Assembly (NCBI GenBank): GCA_964540655.1
Contig: CAZINR010000018.1
Span: 1 to 20,878, forward strand
Direction: 5' to 3'
Length of the DNA: 20,878 bases
DNA from: CAZQBY01 sp964540655
GTDB lineage: Archaea > Altiarchaeota > Altiarchaeia > JAFGQM01
Shown here: piece after piece, positions 1-6,828 of the stretch
How the letters are laid out: every line of letters starts with the position of its first letter
Position numbering within the stretch: the first letter of the stretch is position 1
Made by a program: the position numbers and the translations under genes
Notes under the pieces: model-generated
The model's input: the letters and a program-made list of their open reading frames with translations, nothing else
What the model was told of the DNA's origin: nothing
Database searches by the model: none

Positions 1-153
1 GATGTTCCCCATCCTATCGGGCTTTGAGTCGGTGAGGGTTAATATCCGGACGTCATGACCGAGGTTCTTGGCGCGCAAGGCCAGCTCCATGACATATGTA
101 GCCGGACCGCCGATTTCCGGCGGGAGGATGGGTGTAGTTATCAGGATTTTCAT
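1..153 (-). CDS. GT4-family glycosyltransferase, N-terminal fragment (runs off left edge)
   Basis: Only the first 51 codons are inside the window. The protein starts MKILITTPILPPEIGGPATY and continues with a helix and a GHDVRILT strand. This is the classic opening of a GT-B fold family 4 glycosyltransferase: a first beta strand, a glycine-rich acceptor-side loop (EIGGPATYV), then the helix-loop-strand ending in GHDV. The ATG lies 7 bases after the stop of the upstream epimerase gene, so it is probably the last visible member of the same minus-strand operon. No Shine-Dalgarno precedes it (the coding strand reads AACCTCCAA there). The family is well supported by the N-terminus; donor and acceptor sugars cannot be inferred because the donor-binding C-terminal half is missing. 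Confidence 0.8.
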   Translation of the reverse strand, partial: MKILITTPILPPEIGGPATYVMELALRAKNLGHDVRILTLTDSKPDRMGNI

Positions 154-160
154 TTGGAGG

Positions 161-1171
161 TTATTTCCAAAAGCCTTCGTTCTCGCGTATCCACTGGAAC
201 AGCTTCTCTACACCCTCTTTCTTGCCAACTTTCGGCTCCCAGCCGAACGTCTCCTTGGCTTTCCTTATGTCGCTGTAGTACACCTTCTGGTCACCCGGTC
301 TCCAATCGGCGAAGGGGACTTCCTTTTTCTGCCCGGTCAGCGTCTCCAGATGATCCAAAAGCTCTAAAAGGGAGATTGTATTATCAGGCCCGCCACCCAT
401 GTTGAAGATGTCGCCTTTGGTCTTGGAGATGTTCTGGGTGGCCAGGTCGAAGGCGTTGACCAGGTCGGAGACGAAGAGTAGATCCCTTATCTGCTTGCCG
501 TCTCCGTATATCGTAAGTGGCCAATCGAAGACGGACGCGAGCGTGAAATATGCGACCCATCCCTGGTCTTCAGTCCCGAACTGGCGAGTTCCGTAGATGC
601 ATGACATGCGGAAGACCACATTTTTCAGGCCATAGATGCGCGCATAGTCGCGCACGTACTGGTCGGCGGCCCCCTTGGAGCAGCCGTAGGGCGAGTGGAA
701 GTCCAGCGGCTGCGACTCTGTGGCACCGTAGGGCAGGCCGTCATAATCGTAGCGCGATTCCTTTTCGACGACGTTGACATCCTCCATGCCGCCGTAGACT
801 TTGTTCGTGGAGGTGAAGATGACTGTGGGGTCCGTCTTGGCGGCGCGCGCGGCTTCCAAGACGTTGAGTGTGCCAAGGGCGTTTATCTCGAAGTCCTCCC
901 GCGGGTCCTGAACTGAGGTGGTCACGGCGACCTGTCCGGCCGTGTGGTATATGGCGTCGGCGTCCTTGGCCGCCTTCTTTAAGGGGTCGAAGTCCCTGGT
1001 GTCGCCCCTGATTATGTTGACACTCTTGTGCTTGGAGGCCAACCACTCGGCGTTCCTCTCGACACCCTTCCTGGAGAAGTTGTCGTATACCGTCACGTCC
1101 TCGCCCTTGGCAAGGAAATGGTCGGCCAGGTTGCTGCCTATGAATCCAGCACCACCAGTAATCAGAATCAT
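161..1171 (-). CDS. NAD-dependent nucleotide-sugar epimerase, CDP-paratose 2-epimerase (tyvelose epimerase) type
   Basis: A 336-residue extended short-chain dehydrogenase/reductase. The Rossmann motif GGAGFIG is at residues 6-12 and the catalytic pair at Y162 and K166 (SPYGCSKGAADQYV), with S121/T122 in the STNKVYG segment. The stretch MSCIYGTRQFGTEDQGWVAY (189-208) and the NKVYG signature are what I recall as typical of CDP-paratose 2-epimerases (RfbE), which make CDP-tyvelose; ordinary GalE proteins have an RYFN-type motif here. It would supply a CDP- or UDP-activated sugar in the cytoplasm for the neighbouring glycosyltransferases. The other CDP-dideoxyhexose genes are not in the window, so the true substrate may be a related CDP-sugar. 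It lies 30 bases after the upstream GT4 gene and 7 bases before the next, with a TTTTAT box at leaderless spacing. Confidence 0.8.
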   Translation of the reverse strand: MILITGGAGFIGSNLADHFLAKGEDVTVYDNFSRKGVERNAEWLASKHKSVNIIRGDTRDFDPLKKAAKDADAIYHTAGQVAVTTSVQDPREDFEINALGTLNVLEAARAAKTDPTVIFTSTNKVYGGMEDVNVVEKESRYDYDGLPYGATESQPLDFHSPYGCSKGAADQYVRDYARIYGLKNVVFRMSCIYGTRQFGTEDQGWVAYFTLASVFDWPLTIYGDGKQIRDLLFVSDLVNAFDLATQNISKTKGDIFNMGGGPDNTISLLELLDHLETLTGQKKEVPFADWRPGDQKVYYSDIRKAKETFGWEPKVGKKEGVEKLFQWIRENEGFWK

Positions 1172-1193
1172 CGTTTTTTTATAGGGTTTGTAG

Positions 1194-1199
1194 ATAAAA
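1194..1199 (-). promoter_or_regulatory. Candidate internal TATA box for the epimerase gene
   Basis: On the minus strand the gap reads CTTTTATCTA, with TTTTAT centred about 25 bases upstream of the epimerase ATG at 1171. That is the spacing expected for an archaeal TATA box driving a leaderless mRNA. It nearly abuts the stop codon of the upstream glycosyltransferase, and no Shine-Dalgarno precedes the ATG. Read-through from the upstream gene is equally possible. Confidence 0.35.
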
Positions 1200-1201
1200 G
1201 G

Positions 1202-2383
1202 TCACTTTACGGCCTTGTTAAACACCTCCAAATAGCGCTTCGCGGCCTCCCCCCATGTGTACTCCGTCCGCACCAGCCGCTCGCCGCTCTTTGCGATTCT
1301 CCCCCTAAGCTTCTTGTCTGTTATGAGCTTAGACAGGGCATCGGAGAGCTGTTCTGCGTTCTTCGGGTCCACCAGCAGGCCTGTCTTGCCGTCCTTGACA
1401 AAGTCCACCATCCCGCCGATGTTGGTGGTCACCACCGGAAGGCCACATGCCATGGCTTCCAAGAACACTATGCCCATGCCCTCGTGGAGGGATGGGAGGA
1501 CGAATATGTCCGCGAGGTTATAATAGTCCAGGAGCTTCTCGTTTGGGACCTTGCCGACAAAGACTACCCGGTCTCTGATACCCAGCTCATCAGAGAGCTT
1601 GGTAAGGCTCTCCCGCTCAACGCCATCACCGACCATAATCAGTTTGACGCCGTCGCCCAGTGCCGCCACCGCGCGCAATAGGTAGTCCAAACCCTTCCTC
1701 CTGGAGAGCCTGGAAACGGAAATCAAGACTGTCTTGCCCCCAGTTCCTAGCTTCTTGACCAGCTTTTTATCAGGCGGCTTTCTTGAGAACTTCTTTGTGT
1801 CTATCCCATAGGGAGTCAAGACGACTTTCTCATTGCAGCCCAGCGCCCGCGCGCGCTTTATGGTGTCCGTGCTTATCGCAGTGAGTGCAGAGTGTGAAAA
1901 GATATATCGATAGCCCGGGCTCAAAATAGTCCTGAAAAGCGACATGAAGAGCGGCTCCTCGGGAGTGTACAGGTCCCCGCCGACAAGGGTCGTGACTAAT
2001 GGGGTAGAAGTCAGCTTTGAGACCTTCATGGCGGGAGCGCCGGCAGGCATCGCGAAGTGAGCGTTGATGACGTCGAAGCCCTCCTTTCTGACAAGCCTCG
2101 CAAGGGGGAATTGTGATGCCAGCATGAAGTGAACCATTGCCATGGAGGAGAGCAGCTTGCTCTTTCCCTGGGGGCTCTTGTACGGGCCCAGGAAAGGGTT
2201 GCGAATTATGCGATGCACCTTGACGCCGTCCATCTCCTCGAAGCGCTTCAGGCCCTTGAATTGGGTGGTGGCCACATGGATGTCATGACCCATCTTGGCA
2301 AGCGTCCTGGCAAGCCCGAACGCGCCCTGCTCGCCTCCTCCCGTGACAGGGGGGAACATGTATATGACCATCAATATCTTCAT
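1202..2383 (-). CDS. GT4-family glycosyltransferase
   Basis: A 393-residue retaining GT-B glycosyltransferase. The N-terminal acceptor domain begins MKILMVIYMFPPVTGGGEQG. The C-terminal donor domain has SRLSRRKG (224-231), the VGDG loop (251-254) and the EX7E motif HEGMGIVFLEAMACG, with E301 and E309 contacting the nucleotide-sugar donor. No membrane segment is evident, so it should act on the cytoplasmic face on a lipid-linked glycan. The ATG overlaps the stop of the upstream GT4 by four bases (ATGA), and GGTGG sits four bases before it as a Shine-Dalgarno, supporting this start and translational coupling. Family is firm; the transferred sugar is unknown. Confidence 0.92.
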   Translation of the reverse strand: MKILMVIYMFPPVTGGGEQGAFGLARTLAKMGHDIHVATTQFKGLKRFEEMDGVKVHRIIRNPFLGPYKSPQGKSKLLSSMAMVHFMLASQFPLARLVRKEGFDVINAHFAMPAGAPAMKVSKLTSTPLVTTLVGGDLYTPEEPLFMSLFRTILSPGYRYIFSHSALTAISTDTIKRARALGCNEKVVLTPYGIDTKKFSRKPPDKKLVKKLGTGGKTVLISVSRLSRRKGLDYLLRAVAALGDGVKLIMVGDGVERESLTKLSDELGIRDRVVFVGKVPNEKLLDYYNLADIFVLPSLHEGMGIVFLEAMACGLPVVTTNIGGMVDFVKDGKTGLLVDPKNAEQLSDALSKLITDKKLRGRIAKSGERLVRTEYTWGEAAKRYLEVFNKAVK

Positions 2384-3534
2384 TTTTCCACCATGCGCTC
2401 ATACAGCTTGATGAACGCGCTGATGCGCCTATCCACCCCCAGGTTCCCAATCGCAAACTCCCTTGCCTTCTTGCCCATCCGCGCGCATGTGACCGGGCTG
2501 TCCAAGAGCTTCTGGATGTTGTAAGCAAGCGCCTTCGGGCTCTTCGGCCCCACCAAGAGGCCAGTTTCCTTCGAAACGAGCTCGGGGTTCCCGCCGACAT
2601 TCGTCGCTATAACAGGCTTCCCGCAGGCCATGGCCTCCATTATGGAGCGGCTCATCCCCTCCGCAAGCGTCGGGAGGACAAAGATGTCGCAGGCGTTGTA
2701 GGCTGCAGGCATCTTTGCGTAGGGCAAGTAGGGTATTACGCTTATTCTGGCTCTAATACCCTCATTGCGCGCAAGCCAGTCCCTGACTAGGTGCTCGTCG
2801 AAGCCACCACCCAAGAGCAGTAAGTGCGCGCCCTTGACGTCCTTGAATGCCTCCAGAAGGTAGGGAAGACCCTTCTCCTCGACGAACCTACCCGTGTAGA
2901 AAACTATGGGCTCTTTGGTTTCTAAATCGAGTACGGCCCGGGCGTCCCCCTTTGAGATGTCTGGGTTGAATATCCTAGTGTCCACGGCATTGGATATCGC
3001 GATTACCTTCTCCTTGGGGGGATTGTATCTTTCCAAGACCTCTTCCCCCAGGGCGTAGGAGTCGCATGTGACCACATCTGAGCATTTCACGACCTTGCCC
3101 TCTATTAACCTCGCCAATGCGCGCGTGTAAAAGCGCTGGCGGACACTGGCCCATGGTCCGTGGAGGGTCATGACGTGAGGGAGGTCGAACTTCTTCGAGA
3201 CCTTGCATCCTGTCAAGCCAGCCGTGGGGTTGTGAGTGTGTATTATGTCGAAGCCCTTCCCCGATAGTAGCCTCTTGCACTCCTTTGTGGCGGGGAGATA
3301 GTGTGTTATCTTGCTCTCCCGAAAACCCAGGTTGTAGAAATTGGTCCTGTGGATTGGGAAGCCGTACAGCTCGCCGCTCATATCCGGCTCCGAGCGGGTC
3401 ACGACCTCTATCTCAAAGCCGTTTTGGGAAAGGCCCTCGGCAAGCTGCGCTATGCACGCACCCCCGCCACCTTGCGTCACGGCACCGCCTCTTGCCTTGT
3501 AGGGGAAGTCGGTAGAAACGAAGAGAATCCGCAT
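2380..3534 (-). CDS. GT4-family glycosyltransferase
   Basis: A 384-residue GT-B glycosyltransferase with start MRILFVSTDFPYKARGGAVT, followed by a very glycine-rich acceptor loop (GGGGACIAQLAEGL). The donor domain shows TGRFVEEKG (214-222), a GGG loop (242-244) and the EX7E motif AEGMSRSIMEAMACG with E292 and E300. Length and order match GT4 enzymes, which usually elongate lipid-linked oligosaccharides or polysaccharides. It is the first gene of its minus-strand run, has a TATA-like box at leaderless distance upstream, and diverges from the radical SAM gene. It is related to the next GT4 but clearly not a recent duplicate, since the acceptor halves differ. The substrate is not deducible. Confidence 0.92.
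   Translation of the reverse strand: MRILFVSTDFPYKARGGAVTQGGGGACIAQLAEGLSQNGFEIEVVTRSEPDMSGELYGFPIHRTNFYNLGFRESKITHYLPATKECKRLLSGKGFDIIHTHNPTAGLTGCKVSKKFDLPHVMTLHGPWASVRQRFYTRALARLIEGKVVKCSDVVTCDSYALGEEVLERYNPPKEKVIAISNAVDTRIFNPDISKGDARAVLDLETKEPIVFYTGRFVEEKGLPYLLEAFKDVKGAHLLLLGGGFDEHLVRDWLARNEGIRARISVIPYLPYAKMPAAYNACDIFVLPTLAEGMSRSIMEAMACGKPVIATNVGGNPELVSKETGLLVGPKSPKALAYNIQKLLDSPVTCARMGKKAREFAIGNLGVDRRISAFIKLYERMVEK
2388..2392 (-). promoter_or_regulatory. Shine-Dalgarno (GGTGG) for the second GT4 gene
   Basis: GGTGG lies four bases before the ATG at 2383, inside the end of the upstream glycosyltransferase gene. It can pair with the archaeal 16S rRNA 3' end (CACCUCC type) and fixes the start within the ATGA overlap. 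Confidence 0.5.
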
Positions 3535-3556
3535 AGGGTTATTAGATTAGCACAGG

Positions 3557-3563
3557 TAAAAAA
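3557..3563 (-). promoter_or_regulatory. TATA-like promoter element for the GT4 operon
   Basis: In the 89-base divergent gap the minus strand reads GGTTTTTTACC. TTTTTTA is centred 26 bases upstream of the ATG at 3534, the textbook distance for an archaeal TATA box of a leaderless transcript. It resembles the box before the GlcNAc-phosphate transferase gene. Confidence 0.5.
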
Positions 3564-3592
3564 CCGCTTAGTCCTATAGCCTATGGGCGTCA

Positions 3593-3600
3593 TTTTTAAT
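3593..3600 (+). promoter_or_regulatory. TATA-like promoter element for the radical SAM gene
   Basis: TTTTTAAT is centred about 27 bases upstream of the ATG at 3624, consistent with a leaderless transcript. It faces away from the minus-strand GT4 promoter in the same 89-base intergenic region. A GAGGT also sits before the ATG but is only one base away, too close for a normal Shine-Dalgarno. Confidence 0.5.
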
Positions 3601-3623
3601 CAGCGAAACTCAAAATAGAGGTC

Positions 3624-4631
3624 ATGTCTTCTAGCTCCATCAGAAGGGTGGTATCCCGCATCATAGGTCCGAATCTGCAATACGCTCCTGACTGGGCGCT
3701 GCGCCTCAGATCTCCCGCCACTGCAGTCATAGAGCCAACCAATGTCTGTAACTTGGCATGCCCCCTCTGCCCGAACAACACGCTCACCAGAAAAAGGGGT
3801 ACCCTGTCTTATCCGGATTTCGAGTTCATCCTGAAAACGCTCCCAGAAAGCATCAAAAAGGTGTACTTGTACCACGCTGGTGAGCCCCTGCTCAACAAGA
3901 ATTTGCCCAAGATGGTCGGGGGATTGACCAAGAAGGGCATCCACACCACAATCAGCACCAACTGCACCCTCCTAGACGAGAAGATGGCGAGGGGGCTCCT
4001 GGAGAACGGGACCGGTCTCCTGATACTCTCCTTGGACGGGGCCACGGCAGACAGTTATAGCAAGTACAGGAGAAAGGGTGATTTTGAAGAGGTGAAGGGC
4101 AACATTAAGAGGTTCACGTCTCTTAGGGATGAGATGGGGCTGGATGTGGACACTGCTCTGCAGTTCATAGTGATGAAGCACAATGAGAACGAGATTCCGC
4201 AGATGGTAGAGCTTGCGAAGTGGCTGGACGTAGACGTTCTCAGCCTGAAGACCGTCTCGCTTGGCAGCTTCAGGTCAAAGGAGAAGAGGGAGAAGCTGGC
4301 AAAGGAGTACCTGCCGAGTTCTGAAGAGTTCTCAAGGTATAATGTCTCCGCTGGCGAGCTGAAAATCAAAAACGACCCTACATACTGCTACAAGATCTGG
4401 CAGCCTACTATCTACTGGAATGGGGACATGACCACCTGCTGCTACGACTTCAACGGCGACCATGTGTTCGCCAACGTCTTCGATGAGGGGGGTGTCGCCA
4501 AGGCGTGGAAGAGCAAAGCGTACCAGAAAACCAGAAAGAAGATGCTGAAAGGGCAGTTCCCGCTGTGCGAGGGCTGCAACATCAGCAGCGAGTACGTTTC
4601 GAAGACGATAAATATCAGGGATAAGGGTTAG
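3624..4631 (+). CDS. Radical SAM/SPASM-domain protein
   Basis: A 335-residue protein. The radical SAM CX3CX2C motif lies in NVCNLACPLCPN (C42, C46, C49) and binds the 4Fe-4S cluster that cleaves S-adenosylmethionine. The HAGEPLL segment (84-90) is the expected GGEP-like SAM-binding motif. The C-terminal region has C255, C272, C273, C315 and C318 in a SPASM-like arrangement for auxiliary Fe-S clusters, with the typical NGDMTTCC and FPLCEGC patterns. It is the only plus-strand gene in the glycan block, diverging from a GT4 and converging with the sugar dehydrogenase, with which it shares three bases at the stops. SPASM enzymes modify peptides or small molecules; the context suggests a sugar or protein-glycan modification, but that is inference. 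No precursor-peptide gene is visible beside it. Confidence 0.9.
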   Translation: MSSSSIRRVVSRIIGPNLQYAPDWALRLRSPATAVIEPTNVCNLACPLCPNNTLTRKRGTLSYPDFEFILKTLPESIKKVYLYHAGEPLLNKNLPKMVGGLTKKGIHTTISTNCTLLDEKMARGLLENGTGLLILSLDGATADSYSKYRRKGDFEEVKGNIKRFTSLRDEMGLDVDTALQFIVMKHNENEIPQMVELAKWLDVDVLSLKTVSLGSFRSKEKREKLAKEYLPSSEEFSRYNVSAGELKIKNDPTYCYKIWQPTIYWNGDMTTCCYDFNGDHVFANVFDEGGVAKAWKSKAYQKTRKKMLKGQFPLCEGCNISSEYVSKTINIRDKG

Positions 4632-5917
4632 ATGGTCTCGAGGCGGAAGCCCTTCTCTGTAGCTTCCTTGCGACCCACCAAGCCCCGGGTGTCGACGATT
4701 GTTTTGGTCCGCATCTTTCCTGCACAATGGCCCAGGTCCAGATTCCGGAACTGGTCGTGATCAGAGTGTATTATTATACCGTCGCTGCTCTTTATGCACG
4801 AATTGAAATCTGTAAAGTCCGCCCCCCAGTCAGCAACATCCTTCTCACTGACCAATGGGTCACACACTGACACTTCGGCCCCCCTGCGGGTGAGTTCGGC
4901 ACATATCCTCCTCGCGGGGGTCTCGCGCGCATCGCCGACATTGCCCTTGTAAGAAGCTCCAAGCACTGAGATTTTCTTTCCTTTCAGGTCTTCAAGCATA
5001 CGCTCCGCAAGGTTGACGACGTGCGTGGCCATATAGTCATTGACCTCCCTGCCAGCGGTTATTATCTTGGGGTTGTATCCCATCTCGCGCGACTTGTGAA
5101 CCAGGTAATAGGGGTCGACAGGCAGGCAGTGCCCTCCCACGCCCGGCCCCGGCCAGTAGACATGGAAGTTCCATTTGGTCGCCGCGGCCTTTATGACCTC
5201 CCGGGTGTCGATATCCATCTTGTCGAATATCAGCGCCAGCTCGTTCATAAGGCCTATGTTGAGGTCCCGCTGGGTGTTCTCGATGACCTTGGCAGCCTCC
5301 GCAGTCTTGATGCTGCTTACCTTGAGGACTTCCTCGTCGGTTATCTCCGAGTACATCTCGGTCGCCATGTCCAGCCATTCCTTGCTTATCGCTCCGACCA
5401 CGCGCTTTATGTTCCCGATAGTATGCTGCTCGTCGCCTGGGTTGTACCTCTCCGGGCAGTACGCCAGGCCGAAATCCCTGCCCGCTTTGAGGTCCGTCTT
5501 ATCTTCAATCTCCTTCTGGACTATCTCCTCGGTAGCGCCAGGGTAGACTGTGCTCTCAAGGACTACAAGCTTCCCCTTGCCCATGCCCTCTGCCACGGAC
5601 TTGGCAGCCCCCCTGACTGCGCGCAAATCCGGCTTCTTGTCGGGAGTTACGGGCGTCGGCACTGTAATCAATATCGCGTCCGAACCCCTCACCGCCTGGG
5701 GAGTGTCCATCGTGAAGCTAATCTTTCCAGAGCTGAGCAGGTCCTGGATGCGCGCATCGTCGATTATCTCGGGTATTGAGGATTTGCCGTCCTTCAGCTT
5801 GGCAATCAAGTCTCTTTTTATGTCGGCGCCGATGACGTCATACCCGGCCTCCGCGAAGGCCAGGGCTGTCGGCAGGCCCACGTACCCAAGTCCGACTATG
5901 CATATGGTCTTGATCAT
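4628..5917 (-). CDS. UDP-N-acetyl-D-mannosamine dehydrogenase-type nucleotide-sugar 6-dehydrogenase
   Basis: A 429-residue UDP-sugar dehydrogenase that oxidises C6 of a UDP-sugar to a uronic acid with two NAD+. The N-terminal Rossmann motif is IVGLGYVGLPTA (7-18). The middle domain has ESTVYPGAT (121-129) and KVIENTQRDLN (210-220), and the catalytic cysteine is C264 in GVGGHCLPVDPY. The NTQRDLNIGLMNELA pattern fits the WecC/WbpA/TviB-like group (UDP-ManNAc or UDP-HexNAc) better than UDP-glucose dehydrogenase, but the exact sugar is uncertain. The chosen ATG at 5917 overlaps the stop of the epimerase upstream (ATGA) and puts the Rossmann motif at the N-terminus; an in-frame ATG 69 bases upstream lies inside the epimerase gene and adds no conserved sequence. 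It probably makes a HexNAc-uronic acid donor for N-glycans. Confidence 0.88.
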   Translation of the reverse strand: MIKTICIVGLGYVGLPTALAFAEAGYDVIGADIKRDLIAKLKDGKSSIPEIIDDARIQDLLSSGKISFTMDTPQAVRGSDAILITVPTPVTPDKKPDLRAVRGAAKSVAEGMGKGKLVVLESTVYPGATEEIVQKEIEDKTDLKAGRDFGLAYCPERYNPGDEQHTIGNIKRVVGAISKEWLDMATEMYSEITDEEVLKVSSIKTAEAAKVIENTQRDLNIGLMNELALIFDKMDIDTREVIKAAATKWNFHVYWPGPGVGGHCLPVDPYYLVHKSREMGYNPKIITAGREVNDYMATHVVNLAERMLEDLKGKKISVLGASYKGNVGDARETPARRICAELTRRGAEVSVCDPLVSEKDVADWGADFTDFNSCIKSSDGIIIHSDHDQFRNLDLGHCAGKMRTKTIVDTRGLVGRKEATEKGFRLETI

Positions 5918-6828
5918 GCCTTTAGTTTTGAGTAGTAATCGATATATTCTTTCAGGCCCTGATCGAGGGTGTATTCGGGCCGCCATCCCAGCTCCTTGGT
6001 TGCTTTTGATATGTTGGCGAGGGAGTGCTTGACATCGCCTTTCCGCTCGTCCATGCGCTTTACCTCGGAGCTGGAGCCAGTCAGCTCCACTATCCTGTCG
6101 GCGAGTTCCCCTATCGTGATTTGTTTGCCACCTGCGATGTTAAAGGTCCCCGATTTTCCAACAGCCTTCTTGTTCGCCTCGACCACGTCTTTGACATAGG
6201 TGAAGTCCCTAGTCTGCAGTCCATCACCGTATATCATGAGGGGGTCGCCGGCCAGTGCCGCCTTGACGAACTTGGGTATGACAGCCGAATATTCCGAGTC
6301 CGGATTCTGCCGCGGACCGAAGACGTTGAAATAGCGGAGTGAAGCGGTCTTCATGCCGTAGAGTTCCCCGAAGACGCGCATGTAGTGCTCGCCCGCCAGC
6401 TTTGAGACGGCGTAGGGGCTCTTGGGATTCGGCTGCATAGTCTCGGCCTTTGGCAGCGTGGGTGCGTCCCCGTAAACCGATGAGGATGAAGCATAGACCA
6501 CGTTCTTAACCCCAGAGTCTCTGCAAGCGGTCAGCAGCGTGAGCGTGCCTCCCGCATTGGCGCGGTTGCTTTTCAGAGGGTCTTTGACGCTTCGGGGCAC
6601 GCTGGGTATAGCGGCCTGGTGATAGACCGTTTCGATGTCCTGCAGGAGGTCCCTGAGCAGCTCCCTGTCGTTGACGCTGCCCTTCACAAACCTCGCGCCT
6701 GAATCCTCCACGAACTCTTTGCTGTATTTGTTTGCAGTGGAAAGGTCGTCCAAGACTATCGCTTCTTCCACTGCTTCCAAAAGGTTCGAGCCTATGAATC
6801 CGGCACCACCCGTTATCAGAGCTACCAT
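5914..6828 (-). CDS. NAD-dependent UDP-sugar 4-epimerase (GalE/WbpP-like)
   Basis: A 304-residue extended SDR enzyme. It has GGAGFIG at residues 7-13, the catalytic serine in VYASSSSVYG, and Y139/K143 in SPYAVSKLAGEHY. LRYFNVFGPRQNPDSEY is the GalE/WbpP-type substrate-binding segment, so UDP-Glc/Gal or UDP-GlcNAc/GalNAc 4-epimerisation is likely. The start is at 6828 because the Rossmann motif begins there and GGTG lies five bases upstream. The open frame continues to 7254, but that part is antisense-like low-complexity sequence overlapping the transferase gene in another frame. It overlaps the upstream transferase by seven bases and the downstream dehydrogenase by four, indicating one transcript. 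It may supply the substrate for the dehydrogenase next door. Confidence 0.9.
   Translation of the reverse strand: MVALITGGAGFIGSNLLEAVEEAIVLDDLSTANKYSKEFVEDSGARFVKGSVNDRELLRDLLQDIETVYHQAAIPSVPRSVKDPLKSNRANAGGTLTLLTACRDSGVKNVVYASSSSVYGDAPTLPKAETMQPNPKSPYAVSKLAGEHYMRVFGELYGMKTASLRYFNVFGPRQNPDSEYSAVIPKFVKAALAGDPLMIYGDGLQTRDFTYVKDVVEANKKAVGKSGTFNIAGGKQITIGELADRIVELTGSSSEVKRMDERKGDVKHSLANISKATKELGWRPEYTLDQGLKEYIDYYSKLKA

Noticed and set aside
5021..5779. Long plus-strand open frame (252 codons) opposite the UDP-sugar dehydrogenase
   Set aside because: Antisense shadow of a conserved gene, with no family motif or promoter.
5918..5986. Alternative upstream ATG for the UDP-sugar dehydrogenase (23 extra residues)
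   Set aside because: The extension lies inside the epimerase gene and adds nothing conserved; the ATG at 5917 gives a canonical N-terminal Rossmann motif and an ATGA overlap.
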